From WGMI01 sp041739275 (lineage in GTDB: Bacteria; Bacteroidota; Bacteroidia; Flavobacteriales; Schleiferiaceae): DNA of 64,000 bases. The DNA lies in NCBI GenBank assembly GCA_041739275.1, contig JBGSOF010000050.1, positions 1 to 64,000 on the forward strand, written 5' to 3'. This document shows, in pieces, positions 39,619 through 49,970 of this stretch. Positions within the stretch are counted from its first letter, which is position 1; each line of letters begins with the position of its first letter. The notes under the pieces were generated by a model that was not told the origin of the DNA, searched no databases, and saw only the letters and a program-made list of their open reading frames with translations. The translations under genes were made by a program, and so were the position numbers.

Positions 39619-41615
39619 GTGTAGAGAAAAAGACCCTCGGCAGACTCTATCTGATATCGATCCCGGTGTTTCTCGCCCTGATCGCGATCGGTTTTGCCTT
39701 GGTTCGAATTCAATGGTTCGAGGCAGACACCCTCAAAGATCGAGCGCGCCTAGCCGACGTTCGTCCCATTGAAGTGGAGGCCGCACGGGGAAACATTCTG
39801 AGCAGCGACGGAATGCTCCTCGCCACGTCTATGCCCACCTATACGGTTCATTTTGACCCCTTGGCCGTTCAAGCCGACCTCTTTGAAAAGGACGTAGACG
39901 GCTTGGCCAAAGGCTTGTCCGAAACCATGCCCGGGGGGCGCAGCGCACTGCAGTGGGAGGCTCTTTTGAGGCGGGCGCGAATTGAGAAAAGACGCTATGT
40001 GCCGATTGCACGAGATGTAGGTCATTCGCTACATCAGAGATTAAAGCAACTGCCCATATTCAAAATGGGCAAACTGAAGGGCGGAATCATCACCGATCAA
40101 AAACTGCACAGGCACCAACCGCTGGGCGGCCAAGCGGCTCGAACCATTGGCAGTGTGCGCGACGGAGGCTCCAGTGGCCTAGAACAAGCATATTCTGAGT
40201 GGCTCTCGGGCCGAAACGGCAGTCGTCTGGCCCAGAAAATTGGCGAAGGAACATGGAAGCCTTTGACCGATTACGGCGAGCTCGAACCCGAAGATGGATA
40301 CGACCTCGTATCGACCATCGACAGCCGAATCCAAGACCTCGCGCATTCCGCTCTTTTGGCCGCCCTCGAAAAATATCAAGCCGAACACGGTTGCGTCGTG
40401 GTGATGGAAGTCAAGACCGGAGCCGTTCGCGCCATTGCCAATCTGGGGCTGAATTCCGAGGGAAACGCCTACTACGAAAAGAGGAATTACGCCCTCTGGG
40501 AGAGCACCGAGCCGGGCTCGACCTTCAAATTGATCAGCATGATGTCGGCGCTTGAAGACGGGCGCGTGGACACGGCGCAAAAGGTGGAAACCGGAGACGG
40601 GGTCTATGTGATCCACGGCGCCAAGATCAAAGACAGCAACGTGGAATATGGCAATGGAGGCTACGGCACCATCTCTCTGGGCAGAGCATTTGAACTCAGC
40701 TCGAACACGGGAATCGCCAAAGCCATCTATCCCGCGTATCGCTCAGATCCCGCCAAATTGGTCGATCGTTGGTATGCTCTGGGTTTGAACCGCCCGCTGG
40801 GGCTGAGCATCGAGGGCGAAGGCATTCCGAGGATTCCTCGCCCCGGGCAGTCGGGTTGGTCGGGCACCACCCTGCCTTGGATGAGTTTCGGGTACGAGCT
40901 CAGCTTTACGCCTCTTCAGATTCTCTCGGTCTACAATGCCGTGGCCAACGGGGGGCGCATGCTCAAGCCGCGCTTTGCCGAACGCGTGGAACGGGCGGGG
41001 GAGACCGTCGAGCGCTTCCCGACCGAGACCATCAACGCCTCGATTTGTTCTGAAAAGACCCGTCGAGCCTTGCATCAACTCTTGGTCAATGCGGTTGAAC
41101 GGGGAACGGCCGAGAACATTAAACAAGAAGGCTACGCCTTGGCGGGCAAGACCGGAACCTGCCAATTGAACTATTGGAAAAGCGAAGGAGAGCGCTCGTA
41201 TCAGAGTTCGTTTGTAGGCTATTTCCCGGCCGACAAGCCCGTGTATTCGTGCATGGTGGTGATTCAAAAGCCGAATCCCCAAATCGGTTATTACGGTTCG
41301 GTGGTGGCCGCGCCTGTTTTTAGGGATATCGCCCTTGGAATGAGGCGCTATCTCCCTCTTGAGATCGAGGAGACTCCGGCTGACGAACCCGTTTTAAAAA
41401 CCCCCATACATCGGGTAGATCGAAGTCTGGCAGAGCTCAACCGGAACATCGCTCCAAAACTCGTGGGGATGCGCGTACCCGATGCGTTGGCTCTTCTCGA
41501 GAATTCGGGCTATTCGGTAAATCTCGAAGGCCGCGGAGGTTCGGTTCGCGCTCAGTGGCCTGCGGCGGGTTCGGCCTTGCGCCCCAAAAGTCCGTTTAAA
41601 CTCTCCACTCAATGA
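39615..41615 (+). CDS. ftsI: Septal peptidoglycan transpeptidase (class B PBP) with PASTA domain
   Basis: 666 aa. N-terminal anchor helix (about 8-30), pedestal domain, then the transpeptidase domain with SxxK motif GSTFK (Ser near residue 300), SxN motif ELSSNTG and KTG motif AGKTGTC. One PASTA domain closes the protein (about 610-665, PKLVGMRVPDALALLENSGY), as is common in Bacteroidota FtsI. Acts in septal cross-linking with FtsW. It overlaps both neighbours by 4 bp. Confidence 0.94.
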   Translation: MSVEKKTLGRLYLISIPVFLALIAIGFALVRIQWFEADTLKDRARLADVRPIEVEAARGNILSSDGMLLATSMPTYTVHFDPLAVQADLFEKDVDGLAKGLSETMPGGRSALQWEALLRRARIEKRRYVPIARDVGHSLHQRLKQLPIFKMGKLKGGIITDQKLHRHQPLGGQAARTIGSVRDGGSSGLEQAYSEWLSGRNGSRLAQKIGEGTWKPLTDYGELEPEDGYDLVSTIDSRIQDLAHSALLAALEKYQAEHGCVVVMEVKTGAVRAIANLGLNSEGNAYYEKRNYALWESTEPGSTFKLISMMSALEDGRVDTAQKVETGDGVYVIHGAKIKDSNVEYGNGGYGTISLGRAFELSSNTGIAKAIYPAYRSDPAKLVDRWYALGLNRPLGLSIEGEGIPRIPRPGQSGWSGTTLPWMSFGYELSFTPLQILSVYNAVANGGRMLKPRFAERVERAGETVERFPTETINASICSEKTRRALHQLLVNAVERGTAENIKQEGYALAGKTGTCQLNYWKSEGERSYQSSFVGYFPADKPVYSCMVVIQKPNPQIGYYGSVVAAPVFRDIALGMRRYLPLEIEETPADEPVLKTPIHRVDRSLAELNRNIAPKLVGMRVPDALALLENSGYSVNLEGRGGSVRAQWPAAGSALRPKSPFKLSTQ

Positions 41616-43072
41616 AGCTGCTGCGCGACCTGCTCTTTGGCACCCGGCTTCTGGAACTCAGGGGCAATGCGGTGCTCGCAATCTCGAAGGTGTGCTCCGA
41701 CAACCGCCAAGTTCAGGCCGAGGCTCTTTTCGTCGCGCTTCGGGGCCAGAACGTCGACGGACACGATTTTGCCGCAGACGCCGTCCGCAGAGGCGCCAAG
41801 GCATTGCTCGTCGAGCGCTTTATCGAAGATATCCCCGCCGAAATCGTTCAGGTAAGGGTCGAAGACACCTCGTTGGCCCTCGGCATTTGCGCCTCCAATT
41901 TCTACGAAGACCCGAGTTCGAAGCTGAAAATTGTCGCGGTAACGGGCACCAACGGAAAGACCACTACGGCTACGCTGCTCCATGAATTGGCGCTGAGTCT
42001 GGGTCTAAAGGCCGGATTGATCTCGACCGTGGTCAACAAAGTGATTCGCGAAGAAATCGCCTCCACGCATACCACTCCCGACCCCATCGCGCTTCAAGCC
42101 TTGTTGCATCAAATGGCCGAGGCGGGATGCACCCATGCGTTTATGGAGGCCAGTTCTCACGGGCTCGCCCAAGGCCGGCTTTCAGGGGTTCGATTTGCAG
42201 GCGCTGTTTTCACCAATATCAGCCGGGACCACCTCGATTTTCACGGGAGCATGGACCGCTATATCGCAGCCAAGAAATTGCTGTTTGACGGTCTGAGCAG
42301 CGCGGCTTTCGCCTTGGTGAATCTCGACGACAAGCACGGAAAGACCATGGTTCAAAACTGCAAGGCCAAGCTTCGAAGCTTTGCACTAAAAACCGAGGCC
42401 GATTTTAAAGGTCGCGTTCTCGAAAGCGATTTTGACGGGATGCTCCTCGACTTTGAGGGCGAAGAGTTCTGGACTCGCCTCATCGGGCGCTTTAACGCAT
42501 CGAATTTGCTCGCTATTTACGGTGCCGCGCGCCTTCTCGAACTCGCTCCTCCACACGAACTGCACAGTGCCATGAGCCTGCTCAAGCCCGTGGCGGGGCG
42601 CTTCCAATACGTGCGATCGAAAAAAGGCATCACGGGAATCGTGGATTACGCGCACACCCCCGACGCCCTCGACAACGTCATTCAAACCATTCATCAGGTT
42701 TCGGACAAAGGCAGTCGGCTCTTGGTTGTTTTGGGATGCGGAGGCGACAGAGACCGCGGCAAACGGCCCGAAATGGCGCGAATTGCCGTGCGGAACAGCG
42801 ATCGCGCGGTGTTTACCTCCGACAACCCCCGGAGCGAAGACCCCGAAGTCATTTTAAACGATATGGACGAGGGCCTCGACCTGGCTGAAAAGAGCCGCAG
42901 GTTGAGGATTAGCGACCGACTCGAAGCCATTCGAACGGCGGTTGCATTGGCACTGCCCGGCGACGTATTGCTGGTTGCGGGCAAGGGCCACGAAACCTAT
43001 CAGGAAATCAAGGGGGTGCGGCACCCCTTCGACGATCTCGACGTGTTGCGAACGCTTTTTCAAGATCTCTGA
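41612..43072 (+). CDS. murE: UDP-MurNAc-L-Ala-D-Glu:meso-diaminopimelate ligase
   Basis: 486 aa. Adds the third amino acid of the peptidoglycan stem. The ATP loop TGTNGKTTTATLL lies near residue 113. The carbamoylated-Lys region is conserved. The amino-acid specificity motif DNPRSEDP is present, and DNPR is diagnostic for meso-diaminopimelate rather than lysine. Complete. The next gene, mraY, starts 3 bp downstream. Confidence 0.96.
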   Translation: MKLLRDLLFGTRLLELRGNAVLAISKVCSDNRQVQAEALFVALRGQNVDGHDFAADAVRRGAKALLVERFIEDIPAEIVQVRVEDTSLALGICASNFYEDPSSKLKIVAVTGTNGKTTTATLLHELALSLGLKAGLISTVVNKVIREEIASTHTTPDPIALQALLHQMAEAGCTHAFMEASSHGLAQGRLSGVRFAGAVFTNISRDHLDFHGSMDRYIAAKKLLFDGLSSAAFALVNLDDKHGKTMVQNCKAKLRSFALKTEADFKGRVLESDFDGMLLDFEGEEFWTRLIGRFNASNLLAIYGAARLLELAPPHELHSAMSLLKPVAGRFQYVRSKKGITGIVDYAHTPDALDNVIQTIHQVSDKGSRLLVVLGCGGDRDRGKRPEMARIAVRNSDRAVFTSDNPRSEDPEVILNDMDEGLDLAEKSRRLRISDRLEAIRTAVALALPGDVLLVAGKGHETYQEIKGVRHPFDDLDVLRTLFQDL

Positions 43073-43075
43073 AGC

Positions 43076-44287
43076 ATGCTCTACTCTCTGTTTCGATATC
43101 TCGACCAAACCTACGACCTGCCCGGGGCGGGGGTTTTTCAGTACATCACCTTTCGGGCGGCCATGGCGATCATTCTCTCCTTGGCGCTATCGACCCTTTT
43201 GGGCAAGCGGATCATCAATGCACTCAGGAGATTGCAGGTCGGCGAGAGCATACGCGAACTCGGACTCGAAGGTCAAAGTCAAAAAGCCGGCACTCCGACC
43301 ATGGGGGGGCTGCTGATTTTGGGTTCATTGATCGTGCCCACCTTGTTGTTTGCCCGTCTCGACAACCTGTACATCCAGTTGCTTTTGGCGAGTGCCGTGT
43401 GGATGGGGCTGATTGGTTTTCTCGACGACTACATCAAAGTCTTCAAAAAAGACAAGCAGGGCCTTCGCGGAATCTTTAAGGTTTTGGGGCAGGTGGTGCT
43501 CGGCTTGGTGGTCGGGGGGGTGTTGTTCTTTCACCCCGAGGTTCAGATCAAAGAGAATTTGAGGCAGAAGACCGAAGAAGGCCGGCCGCTTTTTGGCGAA
43601 GCCCATTCCTCGCTCAAAACGACTATTCCGTTTGTCAAAGACAACGAACTCGACTATGCCGATGCCCTTCGATGGATGGGCGATGGGTACCGCTCTTGGG
43701 GATGGCTGATTTTTATACCTGTGGTGATTTTTATCGTCACCGCAGTGTCGAATGCCGCCAACCTCACCGACGGAATCGACGGGCTCGCCACGGGCACCTC
43801 CGCGATTATCGGCATCACCTTGATGATTCTGGCCTACGTCTCGGGCAGCATCGTCTTTGCGGACTATTTGGACATTATGTACATCCCTGAGGTGGGAGAA
43901 ACCGTCGTTTTTATGGGGGCTTTTGCCGGAGCCTGCATCGGCTTTTTGTGGTACAACACCTATCCGGCTCAAATTTTTATGGGCGACACGGGCAGTCTGG
44001 CACTGGGCGGAATTATTGGCGTGTTCGCGCTCATCGTCCGCAAGGAATTGCTCATCCCGCTGCTCTGCGGCATTTTCTTGGCCGAGAACCTCAGCGTGGT
44101 GCTGCAAGTGAGCTACTTCAAGTACACCAAGAAGAAGTACGGAGAGGGCCGGCGCATATTTAAGATGTCCCCGCTTCATCACCATTTCCAGAAGCTCGGC
44201 ATGCACGAAAGCAAAATCGTGACCCGCTTCTGGATCGTCGGCATACTGCTGGCTATCTCGACCATCATCACCTTAAAGCTCAGGTAG
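43076..44287 (+). CDS. mraY: Phospho-N-acetylmuramoyl-pentapeptide transferase
   Basis: 403 aa, about ten membrane helices. Forms lipid I from UDP-MurNAc-pentapeptide and undecaprenyl phosphate. Signature segments: KAGTPTMGGLLI, the catalytic Asp pair in GFLDDYIKVFKKDKQGL, NLTDGIDGLATG, MGDTGSLALGG, and the His-rich PLHHHFQKLG near the C-terminus. It is longer than the E. coli protein (360 aa) because of an insert around residues 165-205, which is usual in Bacteroidota. It is followed by murD after 2 bp. Confidence 0.96.
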   Translation: MLYSLFRYLDQTYDLPGAGVFQYITFRAAMAIILSLALSTLLGKRIINALRRLQVGESIRELGLEGQSQKAGTPTMGGLLILGSLIVPTLLFARLDNLYIQLLLASAVWMGLIGFLDDYIKVFKKDKQGLRGIFKVLGQVVLGLVVGGVLFFHPEVQIKENLRQKTEEGRPLFGEAHSSLKTTIPFVKDNELDYADALRWMGDGYRSWGWLIFIPVVIFIVTAVSNAANLTDGIDGLATGTSAIIGITLMILAYVSGSIVFADYLDIMYIPEVGETVVFMGAFAGACIGFLWYNTYPAQIFMGDTGSLALGGIIGVFALIVRKELLIPLLCGIFLAENLSVVLQVSYFKYTKKKYGEGRRIFKMSPLHHHFQKLGMHESKIVTRFWIVGILLAISTIITLKLR

Positions 44288-44289
44288 AT

Positions 44290-45624
44290 ATGGATGAGAT
44301 GCAGATATCGATTCTCGGTGCGGGCGAAAGCGGTTTGGGCGCAGCTCTGCTCGCCGGCAAGCTCGGAATGCGGGTCTTGGTCTCAGATTCGGGCAAGATC
44401 AAGCGCGAGATCAAGGCCGAATTCGATCGCCTCGGCATTGAGTATTCCGAAGGCGGGCACCCCATCGAACGCATCGCATCGGCTGATTTGATCGTCAAGA
44501 GTCCAGGAATTCCCGAAAAGGCGCCCGAGATGGTTGCGCTTAGGGCTCTTGGGAAAAAGTGGATCGGAGAGATCGAATTCGCGTCGCGCCATACCCGGGG
44601 GCAAATCTTGGCCGTCACCGGCAGCAACGGCAAGACCACCACGGCGACTTTGCTTCATCACATACTCAAAAATGCGGGGCTCGACGTGGCCTTGGGCGGC
44701 AATGTGGGCACCAGCATGGGGCGTCTTTTGGCCGAGCGCGACTGCGATTATTGGGTGCTCGAAGTGAGCAGTTTTCAGCTTGACGATATCGATCGATTTC
44801 GACCCAAAGTGGCGGTTTTGACCAACATCACCCCCGACCATCTCGACCGATACGAATATCAATTCGAGCGCTATCAAGCCTCCAAAATGCGCATTGCCGA
44901 GAACCAGACTCCGGAGGACTTTTTTGTGCACTGCCTCGACGATCAAGGCAGCATTTCGGCGCTCGAACGCCATCCGCCCCTTTCCAAGAAACTGGGCTTC
45001 AGTTTATACCACCAATCCGAAGCGCAGGCTTCGGGCTCAGGACCCATTCAACTCATCTACGAAAACCCTTCTCCCATGACTTTATTCGAACTGGCGCTTC
45101 AGGGCAAGCACAATGCGTACAATTCCATGGCTGCGGCGCTGGCGGCCCGCGCAATCGGGATCAGCAACGAAGTGATTCGCGAATCCATGGCCGACTTCGA
45201 GAACATCGAACACCGCTTAGAACAGGTGCTTCAAATCGGGGGGGTTTCGTTTATCAACGATTCCAAGGCCACCAATGTCAACAGCACTTGGTATGCGCTC
45301 GACAGCATGACACAGCAGACCGTTTGGATTGCGGGAGGCGTAGACAAAGGCAACGACTACGACCCCTTGCTGCCCTTGGTTCGCGAAAAGGTGAAAGCGC
45401 TGATCTGCCTTGGGGTGGACAACCAAAAGCTGATCGATGTCTTTAAAGATGCCTGTGAGCTGATTGTCGAAACCTCGAGCATGGAAGCCGCTGTTCGGGC
45501 GGCATACGGTCTTGCGAGCAAAGGCGACGCCGTTTTGCTGTCGCCGGCCTGCGCCAGCTTCGATCTCTTTGAGAACTACGAAGATCGCGGTCGACAGTTT
45601 AAAGAACAAGTGCGAAAAATCTAA
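44290..45624 (+). CDS. murD: UDP-N-acetylmuramoylalanine:D-glutamate ligase
   Basis: 444 aa. Adds D-Glu to UDP-MurNAc-L-Ala. Rossmann-like N-terminus SILGAGESGLGAALL, ATP loop TGSNGKTTTATLLHH, EVSSFQLDD, and NDSKATNVNSTWYAL are characteristic MurD blocks. Complete. It is followed after 3 bp by ftsW. Confidence 0.95.
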   Translation: MDEMQISILGAGESGLGAALLAGKLGMRVLVSDSGKIKREIKAEFDRLGIEYSEGGHPIERIASADLIVKSPGIPEKAPEMVALRALGKKWIGEIEFASRHTRGQILAVTGSNGKTTTATLLHHILKNAGLDVALGGNVGTSMGRLLAERDCDYWVLEVSSFQLDDIDRFRPKVAVLTNITPDHLDRYEYQFERYQASKMRIAENQTPEDFFVHCLDDQGSISALERHPPLSKKLGFSLYHQSEAQASGSGPIQLIYENPSPMTLFELALQGKHNAYNSMAAALAARAIGISNEVIRESMADFENIEHRLEQVLQIGGVSFINDSKATNVNSTWYALDSMTQQTVWIAGGVDKGNDYDPLLPLVREKVKALICLGVDNQKLIDVFKDACELIVETSSMEAAVRAAYGLASKGDAVLLSPACASFDLFENYEDRGRQFKEQVRKI

Positions 45625-45627
45625 AAT

Positions 45628-46809
45628 GTGCCTCTAGCCAAACTCATCAAAGGAGATCGAGCGGTCTGGGCCTTGAGCGCAGCACTCGCCCTTTTGTCGT
45701 TTCTCGCATTTTACAGCGCTTCGAGCAATTTGGCGCAACGTCTTCCCGGCGGGGGAGACACCTTGGCCATGCTCGGCAAGCACGCCATTCACTTGGCCAT
45801 GGGTTTTACCCTCATGTATTTGGCGCACAGCATCCCCCAGAGGTACTACGGCAACCTCAGCCTCATTGCCTTACCCTTGGTCGTCTTGCTCTTAGTCTAC
45901 ACGCTTTTTCAGGGTCAGAAGATCGAGGGCGCTGAAGCCAGCCGCTGGATTGACCTTCCATTCGGCTTGAGCTTTCAGACATCGGCCCTGGCTTCGCTCG
46001 CTCTCTCGGTGTACATGGCGCGATACCTGTCCTTAAAGGCGGGAGAAAAACCGAGTTTCAAAGAGAGTTTTGTTCCGCTGCTCCTCCCTTTGCTCTTGGT
46101 GTGCGGGCTCATTTTACCCGCGAATCTCTCTACGGCGGTCTTGGTGTTTTTCATGGGCCTCATCCTGCTCTTTGTGGGTCAATATCCGCTCAAGAACATC
46201 GCGCTGCTGCTGGGCATCGGCCTGCTCGCCTTGCTGGCCTTTGTCGGTTTGGTCAAATTGGTTCCGAACATCAGCAATCGGGTCGATACCTGGGAAGCGC
46301 GCATCGAGCGCTACGTCCAGGGCGATCAAGAAGAAGGCTATCAAGCGATCAAGGCGCGCATCGCCATTGCCGAAGGCGGGCTTTTTGGCAAGGGCTCGGG
46401 AAAGAGTACCCAGAAGTACTTCTTGCCCCAGAGCTCGTCAGACTTTATTTATGCCGTAATCGTTGAAGAATACGGGCTCATCGGGGGTTTTGTGGTGCTC
46501 TTGCTCTACATGTGGCTTTTTATCCGCTTTTTGAGGATCGCGACCAAGGCGAAGTCGATGTTCGGCACGCTTTTGACCGTGGGCTGTGGATCGGGCTTGA
46601 TTTTACAAGCCATCGTGAACATGGGCGTCGCCACCACTCTGTTGCCGGTTACGGGTCAGACGCTGCCTCTTTTGTCTGCCGGGGGCTCTTCGATTTGGAT
46701 GACCTGCTTGGCGCTCGGAATTGTTTTGAGCGTAAGCCGCTCCAACCAGGGCGAAGAAGAGGCCGTTGCACTTGAACCCGAGTTAAATGCCCAGCCCGAT
46801 GTTGCCTGA
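45628..46809 (+). CDS. ftsW: SEDS peptidoglycan glycosyltransferase FtsW
   Basis: 393 aa, GTG start. Ten predicted membrane helices with the SEDS pattern. The C-terminal half contains IVEEYGLIGGFVVL and TGQTLPLLSAGGSS, typical of FtsW/RodA. Its position between murD and murG and next to an FtsI gene identifies it as FtsW rather than RodA. It polymerises lipid II at the septum. It overlaps murG by 23 bp. Confidence 0.93.
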   Translation: MPLAKLIKGDRAVWALSAALALLSFLAFYSASSNLAQRLPGGGDTLAMLGKHAIHLAMGFTLMYLAHSIPQRYYGNLSLIALPLVVLLLVYTLFQGQKIEGAEASRWIDLPFGLSFQTSALASLALSVYMARYLSLKAGEKPSFKESFVPLLLPLLLVCGLILPANLSTAVLVFFMGLILLFVGQYPLKNIALLLGIGLLALLAFVGLVKLVPNISNRVDTWEARIERYVQGDQEEGYQAIKARIAIAEGGLFGKGSGKSTQKYFLPQSSSDFIYAVIVEEYGLIGGFVVLLLYMWLFIRFLRIATKAKSMFGTLLTVGCGSGLILQAIVNMGVATTLLPVTGQTLPLLSAGGSSIWMTCLALGIVLSVSRSNQGEEEAVALEPELNAQPDVA

Positions 46810-47899
46810 TCAACCCGCAGTTCTCATCAGCGGAGGCGGAACCGGAGGGCATATATTCCCCGCTTTGGCCATTGCAGATGCCTTGAAGAGGCGATTGCCT
46901 TCTGTTCGCATCGAATTTGTGGGAGCCCGGGGACGCATGGAGATGGAGCGCGTGCCAAAAGCGGGTTATTCGATTGTAGGTCTGGACATCCGCGGCATCG
47001 ATCGCAAAAATTGGCACCGAAACATCGGCCTGCCTTTTCGCCTGATTTCGAGTGGGGCTAAAGCCATCCGGTTGATTTTGAAATTTCGACCTCACGCGGT
47101 GGTCGGCACAGGGGGGTATGCCAGCGGACCGGTTTTAGCCGCGGCTTCGTGGTTGGGTTACCGCTGTTTGATCCAAGAACAGAATTCGCTGCCCGGCTTG
47201 ACCAACCGCTGGTTGGGGCGCAAAGTCGACCGAGTGTGCACGGCTTTTCCCGGGCTCGAACGCTACTTCCCCTCTTCCAAGATTCGCTGGTTTGGCAACC
47301 CCATTCGAGCTCAGTTGCTCGTTCCCATCGACCGCTTCGAAGCGCGCTCGCGTTTTGGATTTGGCTTTGAGGGCAATGTGCTCCTGGTGTTGGGGGGCAG
47401 CTTGGGTGCGAGATCGATCAATTCCGCCCTCGAAAAGTCGATCGATCGATGGCTCGAACAAGGCGTTCAGGTGATTTGGCAAACGGGTTCAGTCTATGCA
47501 GATCGATTGATCCCCCGGTATCAAGACCGCCCGGGGCTTTGGATCGCGCCCTTTGTCGAAGACATGGCAGGAGCCTACGCGGCAGCTGATCTCGTGATTT
47601 CCAGAGCCGGTGCCACTACCGTTTCTGAACTCGCGGCACTCGGCAAACCTTCGATTTTAGTGCCTTCTCCGAATGTGGCTGAAGACCATCAAACCCATAA
47701 CGCGCGAGCGCTCAGCGATTTGGGTGCGGCGGTGACCCTGCCCGAAAACGAGCTCGATGAGCTCTTGTCTACACGCGTGCTCGCCTTGCTCGGAGATTCG
47801 GAGCTGCGGGCGAGGATGGGGGCCAAGGCACGGGAATGGGGAAGGCCCGATGCCACCGAACGCATTGTCGACGAACTCATTCAACTGATGAATCGATGA
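46787..47899 (+). CDS. murG: UDP-GlcNAc:lipid I N-acetylglucosaminyltransferase
   Basis: 370 aa, GT-B fold. Converts lipid I to lipid II at the inner membrane face. N-terminal glycine loop ISGGGTGGHIFPALAIAD, the second motif VVGTGGYASGPVL, and the donor site block VISRAGATTVSELAALGKP are intact. An ATG four codons later (46799) is an alternative start. It overlaps murC by 4 bp (ATGA). Confidence 0.95.
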   Translation: MPSPMLPDQPAVLISGGGTGGHIFPALAIADALKRRLPSVRIEFVGARGRMEMERVPKAGYSIVGLDIRGIDRKNWHRNIGLPFRLISSGAKAIRLILKFRPHAVVGTGGYASGPVLAAASWLGYRCLIQEQNSLPGLTNRWLGRKVDRVCTAFPGLERYFPSSKIRWFGNPIRAQLLVPIDRFEARSRFGFGFEGNVLLVLGGSLGARSINSALEKSIDRWLEQGVQVIWQTGSVYADRLIPRYQDRPGLWIAPFVEDMAGAYAAADLVISRAGATTVSELAALGKPSILVPSPNVAEDHQTHNARALSDLGAAVTLPENELDELLSTRVLALLGDSELRARMGAKAREWGRPDATERIVDELIQLMNR

Positions 47900-49233
47900 A
47901 GACGTCTGAATTTGCCTCAGGTAGAATCTTCTTTTTGGGCATCGGTGGGGTGGGGATGTCCGCATTGGCACAGCACTATTTGTCTCTTGGATTCGAAGTG
48001 GGGGGCTACGATCGACAGCGCAGCGAGTTCACCGATTTGCTCGAGCAGTTGGGCGCGCTTATTTGGTTTGATGACCGCCCGGAATTGATGCCGCAGGGTT
48101 TTGCGGATCCGAGCCAATGCACCGTGGTGTACACTCCCGCGATTCCGGCACAACTCGCTTGGCTGCTCGAGTTCAATCGCCTGGGCCATCGTTTGATGAA
48201 GCGTTCTGAAGCGCTGGCCGAAGTCTTGGCTCCCATGAAAGTGCTGGCGGTAGCAGGCACGCACGGAAAGACAACGACTTCGAGTTTGTTGGCTCATTTG
48301 CTGGTACATGCGGGCTTCGATCCGACCGTTTTTCTCGGGGGTTGGTCGCTCGATCTCGGAGGCAATTACCGCAGGGGTGCGTCTGATTGGTGCGTGGTCG
48401 AGGCGGACGAGTTCGACCGCAGCTTTTTGAGGTTGTCTCCCGAGAAGGCCGTGATTACGAGCATGGAGCCCGATCACCTAGACATTTATGGAGCTGAAGA
48501 TGAGTTTATTGCGGGCTTCAAGGCCTTTGCGGCAAACGTCCGGGGAACATTGTTCGTGCGAAAAGGCCTGCCCCTCGACGCATCGACTTATGCCTTGGGA
48601 GAGCCCGCAGACTGCAGTGGAACCTATCAACTCAAGCCTGGGGCCTACTTGCTCAGTGTTTCCGCTCACGAACTCGAATTTGATGCCTTGGTTCGTTATC
48701 CCGGACGACACAACCTCGAAAATGCGCTTGCGGCCTGCGCCTTGGCTCAGTCTGTGGGCTTGAACGCAGATCAACTCAAGGCCGGGCTCGAGTGCTTTAG
48801 CGGGGTGAAGAGGCGATTCGAATATGTGCTGCGCACAGACCATCAAACGTTTATCGACGACTACGCCCACCATCCAGGCGAGCTGAAGGCCTTGATCGAT
48901 TCGGTCTTAGAACTCCATCCCAATCAGCCACTTTGCCTGATTTTTCAACCGCATTTGTACACGCGGACTCGAGATTTTGCCGATGGGTTTCGCGAACAGT
49001 TGGCGCGTGCCGACCGACTGCTTCTCCTGCCGATTTACCCCGCCAGAGAACTTCCGATCGAGGGCGTCGAGAGCCAGGTGCTGCTCGACCCCGGAGCTTC
49101 AGGCCAACAATCGGTCGTTGAGCCCGAAGAAGCCGTGGATTGGGTTCGCGTCCACAAGCCGCGCTTGCTCGTTACGGCCGGGGCGGGATCGATCGACCGA
49201 TGGTTAACCGAACTCAAAAAAGCGCTTCAATGA
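47896..49233 (+). CDS. murC: UDP-N-acetylmuramate:L-alanine ligase
   Basis: 445 aa from the ATG overlapping the murG stop. First Mur ligase step. N-terminal dinucleotide-like motif FLGIGGVGMSALA, ATP loop AGTHGKTTTSSLLAH, EADEFDRSFL, and DDYAHHPGELKA are MurC blocks. Length is close to the family norm. It is followed by ftsQ with an ATGA overlap. Confidence 0.95.
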   Translation: MKTSEFASGRIFFLGIGGVGMSALAQHYLSLGFEVGGYDRQRSEFTDLLEQLGALIWFDDRPELMPQGFADPSQCTVVYTPAIPAQLAWLLEFNRLGHRLMKRSEALAEVLAPMKVLAVAGTHGKTTTSSLLAHLLVHAGFDPTVFLGGWSLDLGGNYRRGASDWCVVEADEFDRSFLRLSPEKAVITSMEPDHLDIYGAEDEFIAGFKAFAANVRGTLFVRKGLPLDASTYALGEPADCSGTYQLKPGAYLLSVSAHELEFDALVRYPGRHNLENALAACALAQSVGLNADQLKAGLECFSGVKRRFEYVLRTDHQTFIDDYAHHPGELKALIDSVLELHPNQPLCLIFQPHLYTRTRDFADGFREQLARADRLLLLPIYPARELPIEGVESQVLLDPGASGQQSVVEPEEAVDWVRVHKPRLLVTAGAGSIDRWLTELKKALQ

Positions 49234-49970
49234 TTTCGAAAAATCGATGGACGCGGGCATTCTCTTGGGTTCTTGCAGTGGCCATGCCCGCAGGCTTAAT
49301 CGCCTTCAGAACTCACGACCTCTCGCTCAGGCCGAATGCCGAAAAGCTTGAAACTCGGGTTGAACTCGGCGGTTCAGAGCGCTTTATCGTTGAAAGAGAG
49401 GTATTAAGCCAGATTTCGAGCGCGACATCCAAAGACAAAACAATTAACATCAGGCTGTTGGAAGAACAGCTCGCAGGACAGAACGGGGTGCTTGAAGCAG
49501 AGGTATTTTCGAGTTTGGGAAAAGTGCTGTATGTGCGCATCGATCAGCGGGTTCCGCTCATTCGGCTCTTTGAAAACGGAAACAGTCGGTATTTGGATCG
49601 AGAAGGCGTTTCGATCGACCCTTCACCGCATTTCAGTGCGCGCGTACCCGTGGTTTACGGGGACCTCCCGCCAAAGTCCGCAAAGCTCGAGCAGCGCGAT
49701 CGCGAGCTCGCCGGGCTCTTCAGTGCCATTGCTCAAGACAGCCTTCTCTCAGGCTTGCTCGACGGGGGCAGTTACCGAGCAGAAGAGCTCTGGCTCCACA
49801 GCGCACTGGGGCACGAAGTACGCATGGGGAGCACCCGAGATTTTGCTCCGAAACTTTCAAAGCTCAAAAAATTTTATACCCAATTCGGGAATTCAGCGCG
49901 CATGCAAAACATGATAACCCTCGATCTGCGCTTTGAAGGCCAGATTGTTGCACGAACGAGAACTCAATAA
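49230..49970 (+). CDS. ftsQ: Cell division protein FtsQ/DivIB
   Basis: 246 aa from the ATG overlapping the murC stop. One membrane helix (about 9-26) precedes a periplasmic part with a POTRA-like region (VEREVLSQISSATSKDKTIN then LEAEVFSSLGKVLYVRIDQR) and the beta domain containing RYLDREGVSID. Conservation is weak; the call relies on topology, the recognisable VRIDQRVPLIR block and position before ftsA. Confidence 0.85.
   Translation: MISKNRWTRAFSWVLAVAMPAGLIAFRTHDLSLRPNAEKLETRVELGGSERFIVEREVLSQISSATSKDKTINIRLLEEQLAGQNGVLEAEVFSSLGKVLYVRIDQRVPLIRLFENGNSRYLDREGVSIDPSPHFSARVPVVYGDLPPKSAKLEQRDRELAGLFSAIAQDSLLSGLLDGGSYRAEELWLHSALGHEVRMGSTRDFAPKLSKLKKFYTQFGNSARMQNMITLDLRFEGQIVARTRTQ

Noticed and set aside
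43325..44206. Long antisense open frame across mraY
   Set aside because: Composition is His/Asp/Gln-rich and low in hydrophobic pattern, typical of the complement of a membrane-protein gene. mraY is certain.
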